Assembly (NCBI GenBank): GCA_013001055.1
Contig: JABDNH010000003.1
Span: 186,001 to 250,000 of the forward strand
DNA length: 64,000 bases
Direction: 5' to 3'
DNA from: Sphingomonas sp.
GTDB taxonomy: Bacteria > Pseudomonadota > Alphaproteobacteria > Sphingomonadales > Sphingomonadaceae
Positions 36,159 through 45,270 of the stretch are shown here, one piece after another. Under the pieces are notes generated by a model. That model searched no databases, had not been told where the DNA came from, and saw only the letters and a list, made by a program, of their open reading frames with translations. Both the position numbers and the translations under genes were made by a program. The stretch's first letter is position 1. Each line of letters begins with the position of its first letter.

Positions 36159-37226
36159 ATGGATCGCACCACAGACAATAGCGGCACCCGCGAGGTCGCC
36201 GACGCGCTCAAATTTGAAACGGCTGCGCTCGAATATTGGATGCGCGCAAATGTCGATGGCTATCACGGCCCGATGGAGGTCAGCCAGTTCAAAGGGGGCC
36301 AGTCCAACCCGACCTACAAGATCGACACGCCGGGCGCCTCTTACGTGCTGCGGCGCAAGCCGCCGGGCAAATTGCTACCGGGCGCGCACGCGGTCGAGCG
36401 CGAATATCGCGTGATGAAGGCGCTCGGCGCACAAGACTTTCCCGTCCCGAAGGTACACTATCTATGTGAAGACGAAGAGATCATCGGCACGCCCTTCTTC
36501 GTCATGGACATGGTATCGGGCCGCATAATCTGGGAAGCGCAATTCCCGATGATGGAGAAGGCCGAACGCGCCGCGCACTTCGACGCGATGAACGCGACGA
36601 TAGCCAAGCTCCATAACTACAAGCCAGCCGCGATCGACCTTGGCGACTACGGAAAGGGCGAGAAATTCGTTGCCCGCCAGGTCGAACGTTGGAGCGACAA
36701 TTATCGCAGGGACGTCGATGCAGGCCGCAATGAGCACATGGACTTGCTGGTGGACTGGCTACACGACAATGCACCCGACATGGATGAACCCGTGCGGCTC
36801 ATTCACGGCGATTTTCGTTGTGACAACATGATCTTCGACGCGCAGAAGCCCGAAGTGCTTGCCGTGCTGGACTGGGAGCTGTCGACGCTGGGCGATCCCG
36901 CCGCCGACTTTGCCTATCACCTCATGATGTACCGCGTGCCCGCGGGCGTCTTCCGCGGTATCCAGGGTCTCGATTTCGACGAGCTCGGTATCCCGAGCGA
37001 GGACGACTATGTCGCGCGCTATTGCGAGCGCACGGGGCGCGATGGCCTGCCGCAGCTTGACTACCTGATCGTCTACAACCTGTTCCGGCTGGCGGGCATC
37101 ATCCACGGCATCAAGGGCCGCGTCGTACGCGGAAACGCATCGAGCGCCCACGCGGCGCAAACCGCGAAGGCGCTCGAACCGTTGGCCGCGCTGGCGTGGC
37201 AGCAAGCCCAGACAGCGCGGCTCTAA
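36159..37226 (+). CDS. APH-fold phosphotransferase (ACAD10-type kinase-like)
   Basis: A kinase-like protein of 355 aa. Motifs: the glycine-rich KGGQSNPTYKI near the N-terminus, the catalytic loop IHGDFRCDNM and the metal-binding VLDWELSTLGDPAADF. This group (aminoglycoside phosphotransferase family in name) includes the N-terminal domain of human ACAD10, and often sits with acyl-CoA dehydrogenase genes. It probably phosphorylates a small molecule such as a 4-hydroxyacid rather than an antibiotic. It is divergent from the metallophosphoesterase gene. Confidence 0.82.
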   Translation: MDRTTDNSGTREVADALKFETAALEYWMRANVDGYHGPMEVSQFKGGQSNPTYKIDTPGASYVLRRKPPGKLLPGAHAVEREYRVMKALGAQDFPVPKVHYLCEDEEIIGTPFFVMDMVSGRIIWEAQFPMMEKAERAAHFDAMNATIAKLHNYKPAAIDLGDYGKGEKFVARQVERWSDNYRRDVDAGRNEHMDLLVDWLHDNAPDMDEPVRLIHGDFRCDNMIFDAQKPEVLAVLDWELSTLGDPAADFAYHLMMYRVPAGVFRGIQGLDFDELGIPSEDDYVARYCERTGRDGLPQLDYLIVYNLFRLAGIIHGIKGRVVRGNASSAHAAQTAKALEPLAALAWQQAQTARL

Positions 37227-37230
37227 CTTC

Positions 37231-39414
37231 CTATTCGTCGTCCCCGGTCGGGAAACCGCGACGCTCGAGCAGTGCCTCCACTTCGGGATCGCGGCCGCGG
37301 AATTTGCGATAGGCCTCGGCCCGGTCGGTGGCGTTGCCCGTCGCCAGCACGTGGATGCGGAAGGCATCGGCAATGCGGCGGTCATAAACGTCGCCAGTGC
37401 TCTCGAAATAGGCCCACGTATCGGCGTCCATCGTTTCCGACCAAAGGTAGCTGTAATAGCCCGCCGAATAGGCGTCCGAGGAGAAGAGGTGATTGAACTG
37501 CGGCAGGCGGTGACGCATCACCGTTTCTTCGGGCATGTTCAGCCGCTCGAGCGTCTCGCGCTCGAACGCATCGACATCGACATCGCCATCGGGATCGGTG
37601 TGCAGCGCCATGTCGACCAGCGCCGACGAGAGATACTGCACGGTCGCATAGCCTTCGCCGAAGGTGCTCGACGCTTCGATCTTGTCGAGCAATTCCTGCG
37701 GCATCGGTTCGCCCGTTTCATAATGCACGGCAAAGCGTTCGAGGATCGGCTTCGACAGCAGCCAATTCTCGTTCACCTGGCTCGGATATTCGACAAAATC
37801 GCGCTGCGCGCCTTGCAACGACGGGTAGTCCACATCGACCAGCATGTAGTGGATGGCGTGACCGAACTCGTGCCACAGCGTCGCGGCGTCATCGAGGCTG
37901 ATCAGCACCGGCTCGCCCGGTCCCGGCTTGTTGAAATTGTTGTTGTTGGTCCACAGCCCCGGCGCACCGCCTTCCATCTCGGTCTCGAGACGGAAGCTGT
38001 TCATCCACGCGCCCGAGCGTTTCCCATCACGCGCATAGGTGTCGAAATAGAACACGCCAAGCACTTCGCCGCTTTTCGAATTGGTCACTTCGAAGGTGCG
38101 GACATCGGGGTGATAGACCGGAACGGCGCCGGTGTTCTCGGTCAACTTGAGATCGTAAAGCTGTTCGGCCGACCAGAACATGCCGTCGATCATGTTGTTG
38201 AGCTCGAAATAGGGCTTCAGCTCGTCAGCGCTAAGATCGTACTTCGCTTCGCGCAGTTTCTCGAGATAGTAGAGATAATCCCACGGCTCGATCTCGCTGA
38301 GACCGTCTTGCGCGGCGAACTCCATCATCTCCGCGACTTCTTCATCGACACGCGCGACGGCGGCCGGCCAGACGCGGTTCATGAGGTCCATCGCCCGTTC
38401 GGGGCTACCCGCCATCGTGTCCTGCATGCGCCAGTCGGCATGGCTTTCGTAGCCCAGCAGATCGGCGCGCTCGGCGCGGATCTTCACGATCTTTGCGATG
38501 ATTTCGTTGGTGTCATTGGCATCGCCATTGTCCCCGCGATTGACGAATTTGCGCCAAATTTCCTCGCGCAGCGCACGATCGGTCGCACCGGTGAGCACCG
38601 GGTCGACCATCGAACGTGTATTCTTGATGGCATAGGTGCCCTCGGGCAGGTCGTTCGCCCGCGCCAGCGCCAGCGCAGCGCTCTTCACGTCGGCCGGAAC
38701 GCCTTCCATCCGCGCCTCGGGCACAGCGGTATAAGTGCTTTCATCGGCAAGCACGCGCTTGGAAAATTCGCTGAACAGACCCGCCAGTTCCTGGTTGTAT
38801 GCCGACAGCTGCTCCTTGCCCGCCTCATCGAGCAGCGCGCCGCCGCGCACATAGGCATCGTAGCGACGCGTCAGAACGCGCATCTGCTGGTCGGTCAGTC
38901 CAAGGCTGTCACGGCGATCATGCAGATACTTGATCCGGTCGAACAGATCCTGGTTCAACGTCACCTGGTCGAACGCGGCCGACAGGCGCGGGCTCCACTT
39001 GGCGTTCAGGTCCTGCACTTCGGGGCTCGATAGATTGTTAGCCCATAGGCCGGTGATTGCGGTGACGCGGCCCAGCCTCTCGCCCGAAAGCTCCAGCGGA
39101 TCGATCGTGTTCGCCCAGGTCGGCGTTTCGGGATTGGTCGCAATCGCCATGACTTCGGCGAGATATTCGTCGATTGCGACCTGCATCGCCTCATCGACCT
39201 GGCTCAGTTCATACTGGTCCCACTGCGGCACGCCTCCGTAGGGTCCGGTCCACTCCGCCAGCAGCGGATTGCTGACGGCAGCTTCGGCTTGCATCATGTC
39301 GGCCGCCTCGACGGCAAACGCTTCGGCGGTGGCGATCGCCTTGTCCTCGCCGATCGTCCCGCAGGCGCCGAGCGCGAGCGTGGCAGTCGAGGTAAAAAGC
39401 AGCTTCTTCAGCAT
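37231..39414 (-). CDS. M3-family metallopeptidase (peptidyl-dipeptidase Dcp-like) lipoprotein
   Basis: A zinc peptidase of 727 aa. The HEFGHAIH motif (HExxH) and the downstream Glu-containing FVEYPSQVNENW mark the M3 family. The N-terminus is a lipoprotein signal (KKLLFTSTATLALGACG), so this copy faces the periplasm, unlike the cytoplasmic E. coli Dcp. It likely removes dipeptides from peptide C-termini. The ATG at 39414 starts the signal peptide; the track extends to 39474. It converges on the APH-fold gene with a 4-bp gap. Confidence 0.9.
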   Translation of the reverse strand: MLKKLLFTSTATLALGACGTIGEDKAIATAEAFAVEAADMMQAEAAVSNPLLAEWTGPYGGVPQWDQYELSQVDEAMQVAIDEYLAEVMAIATNPETPTWANTIDPLELSGERLGRVTAITGLWANNLSSPEVQDLNAKWSPRLSAAFDQVTLNQDLFDRIKYLHDRRDSLGLTDQQMRVLTRRYDAYVRGGALLDEAGKEQLSAYNQELAGLFSEFSKRVLADESTYTAVPEARMEGVPADVKSAALALARANDLPEGTYAIKNTRSMVDPVLTGATDRALREEIWRKFVNRGDNGDANDTNEIIAKIVKIRAERADLLGYESHADWRMQDTMAGSPERAMDLMNRVWPAAVARVDEEVAEMMEFAAQDGLSEIEPWDYLYYLEKLREAKYDLSADELKPYFELNNMIDGMFWSAEQLYDLKLTENTGAVPVYHPDVRTFEVTNSKSGEVLGVFYFDTYARDGKRSGAWMNSFRLETEMEGGAPGLWTNNNNFNKPGPGEPVLISLDDAATLWHEFGHAIHYMLVDVDYPSLQGAQRDFVEYPSQVNENWLLSKPILERFAVHYETGEPMPQELLDKIEASSTFGEGYATVQYLSSALVDMALHTDPDGDVDVDAFERETLERLNMPEETVMRHRLPQFNHLFSSDAYSAGYYSYLWSETMDADTWAYFESTGDVYDRRIADAFRIHVLATGNATDRAEAYRKFRGRDPEVEALLERRGFPTGDDE

Positions 39415-39476
39415 AAAGGTCTCTCCGGTTTGAATAATTTCGCCGCTTGTGGCGCAGCGGCGGTCAACGCGCAAGG

Positions 39477-39968
39477 TCAGGCGAATTGCATCAGCCGCAC
39501 GTCGATCGCGATGCCGTCGTCGCGCTTTTCCTGTACGAAGCGCCGCACGTCACCAAGGGGCACGCGATGTACGAGAATGTCTTCGCTGGCGGTGCCGCCA
39601 CCTGCACCAACTTTTTCAAGGTCATGCGCGCGGACAAGATGGAAGCTTTCGCTGACCATGCCGGGCGAGGAAAAGTAACGGCCGACATATTCGATGCGGC
39701 CAGCCCGATAACCCGTCTCCTCTTCGAGCTCGCGGATCGCGGCAGCCTCTGGCGTGTCGTCTTCGCCGCCATCATCATCGCCGATGAGTCCCGCGGGAAA
39801 TTCGATGCAGCGCTGCTTCAAGGGTGCGCGATACTGCTCCACCAGCAGGATATCACCATCGATGATCGCCTCGATCGCGACCGCGCTCATTCCCCCGACG
39901 CGGCCGACATATTCCCAACCGTCATCGTCATGCATTTCGAGATAGTTGCCGCGCCAGACGCTGGTCAT
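39477..39968 (-). CDS. Nudix hydrolase (ADP-ribose pyrophosphatase-like)
   Basis: A 163-aa hydrolase with the Nudix box (GEDDTPEAAAIRELEEETGY). EYVGRYFSSPGMVSESFHLVRA after it is typical of ADP-ribose pyrophosphatases, as is EQYRAPLKQRCIEFPAGLIGD before it. It would cleave nucleoside diphosphate linkages in the cytoplasm. Its start overlaps the stop of the upstream TPM gene (ATGA), so it ends a lemA-TPM-TPM-nudix operon. Confidence 0.85.
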   Translation of the reverse strand: MTSVWRGNYLEMHDDDGWEYVGRVGGMSAVAIEAIIDGDILLVEQYRAPLKQRCIEFPAGLIGDDDGGEDDTPEAAAIRELEEETGYRAGRIEYVGRYFSSPGMVSESFHLVRAHDLEKVGAGGGTASEDILVHRVPLGDVRRFVQEKRDDGIAIDVRLMQFA

Positions 39969-40636
39969 AGTTCGATGAGCTTATCGGGAATTTCGTTGGT
40001 GTCGTCCGATGATTTGGGGAAATGCTCGGCCAGCACATCGCCGATTTCCTCGATGCAATTGCATATCCCGTCGACCACGCGGCCTTCTTTGAGCGGCCCC
40101 AACAGCGCGATCATCGCCTCGGCCCAAGTATCGGGTTCGACCACTTCGCTGATTGCATCGTCATGCACGATTTCGGCGCGATGCTCACCCATCGACAGAT
40201 AGATGAGGATACCGGTGCGCCCGATCGTCCGCCGCTCGGCCCCCGCCTTGTAGATATCGATGGCGCGCCGCCGCACCCGCCGCGTCTTGGTCGACCCCGG
40301 CGTCAGTGCGAGCCTAAGCGGCATGTGGCGCATGATCCCCAGCACGCCCAGAAATAGCGCCAGCGCGATCCCCAGCAGCAGCGTCAGCTGCCCCTGTAGC
40401 GTTGGCTCGGCCCAGCTATCGAACATCCAGACATAAGGCCGCGTCAGGATCTGAGGCCAGATCGACACCGCCCCCAGCCACAGGAAGGTCGCCAGCACCG
40501 CAAAGTGCAGCGCGACATCGTGATATTTGTCCGAATACTCGGTGGTGACCGCGATAATCTCGCCGTCCGACAGCAATTCCGCCTTGGCAATCGCTTCGGA
40601 TACGCGCTTGTGATCATCTTGCGTCATATCGCGCAT
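39965..40636 (-). CDS. TPM-domain membrane protein
   Basis: A protein of 223 aa. A short N-terminal TPM part (SEAIAKAELLSDGEIIAVTTEYSD) is followed by two membrane helices (VALHFAVLATFLWLGAVSI, LTLLLGIALALFLGVLGIM) and the C-terminal half of the TPM fold (RTGILIYLSMGEHRAEIVHDDAISEVV, FPKSS). The family is linked to membrane-associated quality control but lacks a proven activity. It starts directly after the stop of the upstream TPM gene. Confidence 0.82.
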   Translation of the reverse strand: MRDMTQDDHKRVSEAIAKAELLSDGEIIAVTTEYSDKYHDVALHFAVLATFLWLGAVSIWPQILTRPYVWMFDSWAEPTLQGQLTLLLGIALALFLGVLGIMRHMPLRLALTPGSTKTRRVRRRAIDIYKAGAERRTIGRTGILIYLSMGEHRAEIVHDDAISEVVEPDTWAEAMIALLGPLKEGRVVDGICNCIEEIGDVLAEHFPKSSDDTNEIPDKLIEL

Positions 40637-41518
40637 TTACCAACCCCCCGAGGCGCCGCCGCCCCCAAATCCGCCGCCGCCAAAGCCGCCACCGAAGCCG
40701 CCGCCGCCGCCGAAGCCACCAAAACCGCCGCCGCCAAACCCACCACCGCCGCGGGTCGCAATACGGGTCGCCGCATCGATGCCCCACAGCAGCACGGCCA
40801 GATCGCCGCTATCCATGCCCTTGCGACGCCGCCGCTTGCCCTTATTGCCTTTGCCGCGATAGCGCCTGCCGCCAGCCGACCGCGCGATGCTGAGCACGAC
40901 GAACAGCACGATCATGACAATCATGATGACACTGCCACCGGCAACCTTGGCCGCACCGTCGCGGCTGGTCGAGCGTTCCGCAGCGAGTTCGTCGGCACGC
41001 GCCTGCGCTTCTTCGGGGGTCAGCGCGAGACTTTCGAGCATCGCGTCGGTCCCCGCATCGAAGCCCGCGTAAAAGTTACCCGCCTTGAAGGCCGGCTCGA
41101 TCTGGTTGCGGATGATCCGTCCGCTGATGATGTCGGGCAGGAAAACGCGCGCACCATAGCCTGTCTCGATCCGGATGCGCCGCTCCTCGCGCGCCACGAT
41201 CAGCAATACGCCGTCATCGCGCTCGGCATCGCCGACGCCCCATTCGCGCCCCAGCTGATAGCCATAATTTTCGATCGTCGAGCCCTGCAGGTCCTGCTGC
41301 GTCACGATATAGATTGGCCTGTCCGTCGCCTCGAAACTGTCCTGCAATTTCTGGTTGAGCGCCAATTCTTCCTGGTCCGACAGGAATTCGCCCTGATCGA
41401 GAATCCAGCTATCTTGCGGCGGCGCGGGAAAATCGAGATCCTGTGCAGATGCGGGCGCAGAGAGCGCTGCAAGGAGCAACGCCCAACCGGCAACTATGTG
41501 CGTAATAAGCGCTTTCAC
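40637..41518 (-). CDS. Secreted TPM-domain protein with glycine-rich tail (YgcG family)
   Basis: A protein of 293 aa. Signal peptide (ALITHIVAGWALLLAALSAPASA), TPM domain at residues 30-165 (ILDQGEFLSDQEELALNQKLQ, REWGVGDAERDDGVLLIVAREERRIRIETGYG), one membrane helix (VIMIVMIVLFVVLSIA), a basic stretch, and a terminal (GGGFGG)n tail of about 45 residues. This matches the YgcG/TPM family usually encoded next to LemA. It starts with GTG immediately after the lemA stop. Confidence 0.88.
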   Translation of the reverse strand: MKALITHIVAGWALLLAALSAPASAQDLDFPAPPQDSWILDQGEFLSDQEELALNQKLQDSFEATDRPIYIVTQQDLQGSTIENYGYQLGREWGVGDAERDDGVLLIVAREERRIRIETGYGARVFLPDIISGRIIRNQIEPAFKAGNFYAGFDAGTDAMLESLALTPEEAQARADELAAERSTSRDGAAKVAGGSVIMIVMIVLFVVLSIARSAGGRRYRGKGNKGKRRRRKGMDSGDLAVLLWGIDAATRIATRGGGGFGGGGFGGFGGGGGFGGGFGGGGFGGGGASGGW

Positions 41519-42112
41519 TTACTGGTCGAAATCGACGGTCGGCGCTTCTTCCGCGCCCTCGGCGGCTTCGAACGGCACCTTGGGCTCGGCGTCGTAGAAG
41601 ACCTTCGCACCGATGGCGTCGGGGAAAGTACGGATGGTCGTATTATACTGCCGCACTTCCTCGTTATAATCGCGCCGCGCCACGAGGATCGAATTCTCCG
41701 TCCCTTCGAGCTGCACCATCAGGTCGGCGAAACGCTCCTGGCTGGCAAGCTGCGGATAGCGTTCCATGATCACCGTGCCGAGCAGGCTGCGCGCATTGGC
41801 CAGCTGGCCCTGCGCATTCGCATAGGCTTGCACCGCCTCGGGATTGTCGAGCTGGTCGGGGCTGAGCTGCGCCGACGTCGCGCTGGCGCGCGCTTCGGTG
41901 ATCTGCGTCAGGATCTGCTCTTCGCTATCGGCTGCCGCCTGCACCGTCTCGACAAGGTTGCCGATGAGATCGTTGCGACGCTGATACTCGGCCTGCAGAT
42001 TCCCGAATGCCGCATTCACTTCCTCTTCGGCCGTGGGCACGCTGTTGAGGCCGCAACCGGCAAGGCTAAGCGCGGCAATCGGGGCCAGAATGGCCAGACG
42101 AAGTTTGCTCAT
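41519..42112 (-). CDS. lemA: LemA family protein
   Basis: A 197-aa helical protein with an N-terminal lipoprotein-like anchor (LRLAILAPIAALSLAGC). The family pattern VNAAFGNLQAEYQRRNDLIGNLVETVQ, then LLGTVIMERYPQLASQERFADLMVQLEGTENSI and YNTTIRTFPDAIGA is complete. LemA proteins are membrane-anchored four-helix-type proteins of unknown role; the lemA-TPM pairing is conserved widely. It is first in the operon. Confidence 0.92.
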   Translation of the reverse strand: MSKLRLAILAPIAALSLAGCGLNSVPTAEEEVNAAFGNLQAEYQRRNDLIGNLVETVQAAADSEEQILTQITEARASATSAQLSPDQLDNPEAVQAYANAQGQLANARSLLGTVIMERYPQLASQERFADLMVQLEGTENSILVARRDYNEEVRQYNTTIRTFPDAIGAKVFYDAEPKVPFEAAEGAEEAPTVDFDQ

Positions 42113-42237
42113 ATTTCGAATTTCCCCATTTTTGTACTGTGTTACCCTAATAGGTAGGTATTGGAGGCCCCCCTTTCAATGTCGGAAAAATTTCATAAGG
42201 TGCCCATCGTCATCAAAATGAAGGGGGAATACAGGGC

Positions 42238-42666
42238 ATGTTGAAAGAATTTCGCGATTTTATCGCCAAGGGCAATGTCATCGATCTTGCTGTCGCGGTC
42301 ATTATCGGCGGCGCCTTTGCGCTCATCACCGCCAGCCTGACGGACGATATCATCATGCCGATCGTCGGCGCAATCTTCGGTGGCGCGGACTTCTCCAATT
42401 ACTTCACGCTCCTCAGCGACCTGCCAGAAGGATTCGAGGGAAACCCGAACAGCTATGCCGATCTCAAGGAAGCCGGCGCTGCGGTTGTCGGCTGGGGTCA
42501 ATTCATCACCGTGGTGATCAACTTCCTGATCCTCGCCTTCATCATTTTCATCATGGTCAAGCAGGTGAACAAGATGATCGCCAAGAAGGAAGAAGAAGCC
42601 GCCGATCCGGGTCCCAGCGAGACCGACCTCCTCAAGGAGATCCGCGACCTCCTCAAGAAGGACTAG
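42238..42666 (+). CDS. mscL: Large-conductance mechanosensitive channel
   Basis: A 142-aa osmotic safety valve in the inner membrane. It has [26 protein letters not shown] (helix TM1 with the gate) and [21 protein letters not shown] (TM2), and a C-terminal cytoplasmic helix ([12 protein letters not shown]). SD-like AAGGGGGAAT precedes the ATG. It is monocistronic, ending in a clear terminator, and is divergent from lemA. Confidence 0.95.
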   Translation: MLKEFRDFIAKGNVIDLAVAVIIGGAFALITASLTDDIIMPIVGAIFGGADFSNYFTLLSDLPEGFEGNPNSYADLKEAGAAVVGWGQFITVVINFLILAFIIFIMVKQVNKMIAKKEEEAADPGPSETDLLKEIRDLLKKD

Positions 42667-42681
42667 TTCCAATCAAAGGTA

Positions 42682-42711
42682 AGGGCGCGGTCGGACATGA
42701 CCGCGCCTTTT
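42682..42711 (+). terminator. Rho-independent terminator after mscL
   Basis: GGCGCGGTC and GACCGCGCC form a 9-bp stem, followed by TTTT. It also lies 8 bp before the end of the convergent amidohydrolase gene. Confidence 0.85.
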
Positions 42712-42718
42712 CGTACCT

Positions 42719-44743
42719 CTATTTCGGCATACCGCTAAAGCCCGCCGCCGCGCGCAGCTCATCGCCGTCCATGACATAGCCGTCGCTGACCACCGTCACG
42801 ACGCGGCGCAGCGCGCCAAGCTCTTCGCTCACGTCGCCATCGACCAGCACCATGTCGGCTTCCTTGCCGATGGTGATCGAGCCGGTGCGATCGTCGATTC
42901 CCACCAGCATGGCGGGGTAAAGCGTCGCGGTGCGCAGCGCCTCCTCCTTGGACAAGCCGGCAATTTCGTAGATCTCGATCTCGCGGACCAGTTCGAGCCC
43001 ATAGCCATCGGTGCCGGCCACCATCTTGATACCGTTGTCATCGAGCTTGCCGATAAGGTCGAGCATCTTCTGATAGCTTTTGCGCATATCATCGCGCGTC
43101 AGGTCGCCGAACAGCGGGTACCCCCCTTGGTTGAGCTGGCGTTCGAATACTGCGGGCAAGGTGCCAGCATAGGGTTGGTACGCCGGGGCCAGCTGCGGAT
43201 CGGTATAGGTGAAGCTGCCTTCGAAGATCATGATTGTCGGATCGACCCACGTGCCGCGCTCCTTGAGCAATGCAACAAAGTCGCTCATCACCTCGCCGTC
43301 GAGATCGACGTCCTTGGCATATTGCGCCGGCCCCTCGAAACGCGCCGCGGTGTTGGAGATATCGACCACGCTTTGCGGCAGCGCTTCCATCATGATGAAG
43401 TTGAGGTGCGTGACCTCGTCATACCCTGCCTTCACCGCCTCGGAGGGCCGCATCGTCGCGGGAACGTGGCCAAGGACATTGAGACCCAACCGGTGGGCCT
43501 CCTCGGCGGCCGGTGCGATCCAATCGGGGTTCATCGATGTGTAGAATTTCACGCCCCAGAGCCCGTTTTCATGCGCCTTGCGCACCGCGGCAATCGTCTC
43601 TTCCTCGCTTGACACAAGGTCGGCGCCCTGCGCGGAGAGCGGGTGCCTCTGGTCGATGATGGGGGTCCCGAATATCTCGGGCGCCACGATCCTGCCTTCG
43701 CGCTGCGCGGCGCCGAACCTCACCAGTTCGGCCGTACCGTTGCCCGGGCTACGGATGCTGGTCATCCCCGTTGCCATGTTTGCGAGCAGGTCATAGCCGT
43801 TGGAGAAATGTTTGTGCGCATCCCACAGGCCCGGCACCAGACTTTTGCCGGTGCCGTCGACCACCCGCCAGCCATTGCGCGGTGATATGCTGCCGACCGG
43901 GCCGACGGCCACGATCTTGCCATCGACCGCGGCAACCGACTGGTTAGGGACGAAAGCTCCGGCTTCGGCGTCGAACAGTAACACATTGTGAAACAGCACG
44001 GGTGCGCGTGCTTCTTCGGTCAGGAAGCGAGCTGCGATCGCCTCGGTCGCCTCTGCGGCCGCGTCTTCCTGCACGGCCTTGAGAGTCATGAAGTGCTCTT
44101 CATAGCCCTCGCGCATCAGTCCCATCCAGTTGATGGTAGCCAGATGGCGGCCGTCCTGGTCGAGCCAGACAGGCGTCGGATTGGTGGTGAGCCCGTCGAT
44201 GAACATAAGCTGCGCAGTAATGTCGCCATCATCGTCCTCGATGTCGACCGAAGGACCCATGCGCCTGGTTGCCTTGCCAGTGGGCAACAGGTCTACGTCA
44301 CCCGTCGGATACAGATATTCAGCCAGCAGCCCGAAGATCGCTTCGGGGCCGCCTCTGGGCAAATAGAAGCCTGAATCGCCCTCGCCCTGGTCAGCACCGC
44401 TATCCCAGCGCAGCTTGCCACCCTCGTTTGCCAGCGTTTCCGCGGCGTCGCCCGACGGCGTGACCCCGCGTATTTCAAGGCCGTGGATCCGGCCGTCCGG
44501 TCCAAGTTCGACCAGCGCATCGGTCTCGGTGATCCAGCCGCGCAAACTCTGCGATTTGCGAAACGCCTCTTCACCGCCTTGGGTGGTCCAGCGCCATTCG
44601 CTGCCGTGCTTATTGGTTTCCGAAACGATGATATATTGGGTCGCATTCTCGGGCGGCTCGAAGAGTTCGTCCTTGGGTACCGGTTGCGCCAATGCAGCGG
44701 TGGAAACAAAAAGTCCCGCAGTAAAAAGCGCCAGACGACCCAT
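42719..44743 (-). CDS. Large secreted amidohydrolase-family protein
   Basis: A 674-aa protein with a signal peptide (LALFTAGLFVSTAALAQ). An N-terminal domain of about 250 residues precedes the amidohydrolase core. Metal ligands are visible in LWDAHKHFSNG, the lysine-containing GVKFYTSM, VLGHVPA and VTHLNFI, and VAGTDGYG. The core resembles imidazolonepropionase-like or prolidase-like enzymes exported to the periplasm; the substrate is unknown. The ATG at 44743 has GGGGAG upstream; the ORF track extends to 44800. The long N-terminal domain is unlike the simpler amidohydrolase at 21149. Confidence 0.82.
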   Translation of the reverse strand: MGRLALFTAGLFVSTAALAQPVPKDELFEPPENATQYIIVSETNKHGSEWRWTTQGGEEAFRKSQSLRGWITETDALVELGPDGRIHGLEIRGVTPSGDAAETLANEGGKLRWDSGADQGEGDSGFYLPRGGPEAIFGLLAEYLYPTGDVDLLPTGKATRRMGPSVDIEDDDGDITAQLMFIDGLTTNPTPVWLDQDGRHLATINWMGLMREGYEEHFMTLKAVQEDAAAEATEAIAARFLTEEARAPVLFHNVLLFDAEAGAFVPNQSVAAVDGKIVAVGPVGSISPRNGWRVVDGTGKSLVPGLWDAHKHFSNGYDLLANMATGMTSIRSPGNGTAELVRFGAAQREGRIVAPEIFGTPIIDQRHPLSAQGADLVSSEEETIAAVRKAHENGLWGVKFYTSMNPDWIAPAAEEAHRLGLNVLGHVPATMRPSEAVKAGYDEVTHLNFIMMEALPQSVVDISNTAARFEGPAQYAKDVDLDGEVMSDFVALLKERGTWVDPTIMIFEGSFTYTDPQLAPAYQPYAGTLPAVFERQLNQGGYPLFGDLTRDDMRKSYQKMLDLIGKLDDNGIKMVAGTDGYGLELVREIEIYEIAGLSKEEALRTATLYPAMLVGIDDRTGSITIGKEADMVLVDGDVSEELGALRRVVTVVSDGYVMDGDELRAAAGFSGMPK

Positions 44744-44913
44744 ATTGATTCTCCCCTTCTTGACAGGCGAAACCATGCGCCTGCCCCTTGCTATCCGCAA
44801 GCGATTGAAGCGCCTACTTTAAATAAGGGTTCAATCTTGAAGATTAACTTGTTATAAGTCTTGCTTTCGGGGGCCGCCCATTTGCGGCGCGTCGCACAGG
44901 GAGTAAACGAAGC

Positions 44914-45186
44914 ATGTTCAAGAAATTTGCCACTGCGGCTGCAGCGCTGTCGCTGGTTGCCAGCACGAGCATCGCCAGCGCCGAAACGCGCCCGGCTGCC
45001 GCCGTTCCGGTTGTCGCCGCAAGCAGCGGCGCCGGCGCTTCGAACGCGATGCTGTATGATGACGATGACGGGTTTGAAGCCATCTATATCATCATCGGCG
45101 CCGTCATTATCGTGGCAGCTATCGCGTTCCTGATCGAGCAGGGTCTCGATGACGAAGATGACGATCTGCCGGTCAGCCTCGGCTAA
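44914..45186 (+). CDS. Small exported single-span protein (90 aa)
   Basis: It has a signal peptide (KFATAAAALSLVASTSIASAE), an Ala/Pro/Val-rich linker, an acidic DDDDGFE patch, one hydrophobic helix (AIYIIIGAVIIVAAIAFLI) and an acidic tail (DDEDDDLPVSLG). Such short proteins occur widely in sphingomonads without assigned function. A good SD (GGGAG) lies before the ATG and a strong terminator follows, so it is probably expressed as a single gene. Confidence 0.7.
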   Translation: MFKKFATAAAALSLVASTSIASAETRPAAAVPVVAASSGAGASNAMLYDDDDGFEAIYIIIGAVIIVAAIAFLIEQGLDDEDDDLPVSLG

Positions 45187-45212
45187 ACCTTTCGCGCTTC
45201 GCTAGCGCAGGG

Positions 45213-45249
45213 AAAAAAAGGAGCGGCCCGATGCGGCGGCTCCTTTTTT
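45213..45249 (+). terminator. Rho-independent terminator after gene 44914
   Basis: AAAAAAAGGAGC pairs with GCTCCTTTTTT around a GC-rich loop. The A and T runs make it a possible two-way terminator, between this gene and the oppositely transcribed tmRNA. Confidence 0.85.
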
Positions 45250-45270
45250 GTGCCTGAATGCGATGGAAAA

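Noticed and set aside
37351-39033. 560-aa plus-strand ORF
   Set aside because: Antisense to the M3 peptidase gene; no recognisable domain.
40640-40760. (GGC/GCC)n tract as a DNA repeat element
   Set aside because: It encodes the glycine-rich tail of the TPM protein in frame, so it is a coding repeat.
40505-42157. 550-aa plus-strand ORF
   Set aside because: Antisense to the TPM-TPM-lemA operon; begins with repeat translation of the Gly-rich tail codons.
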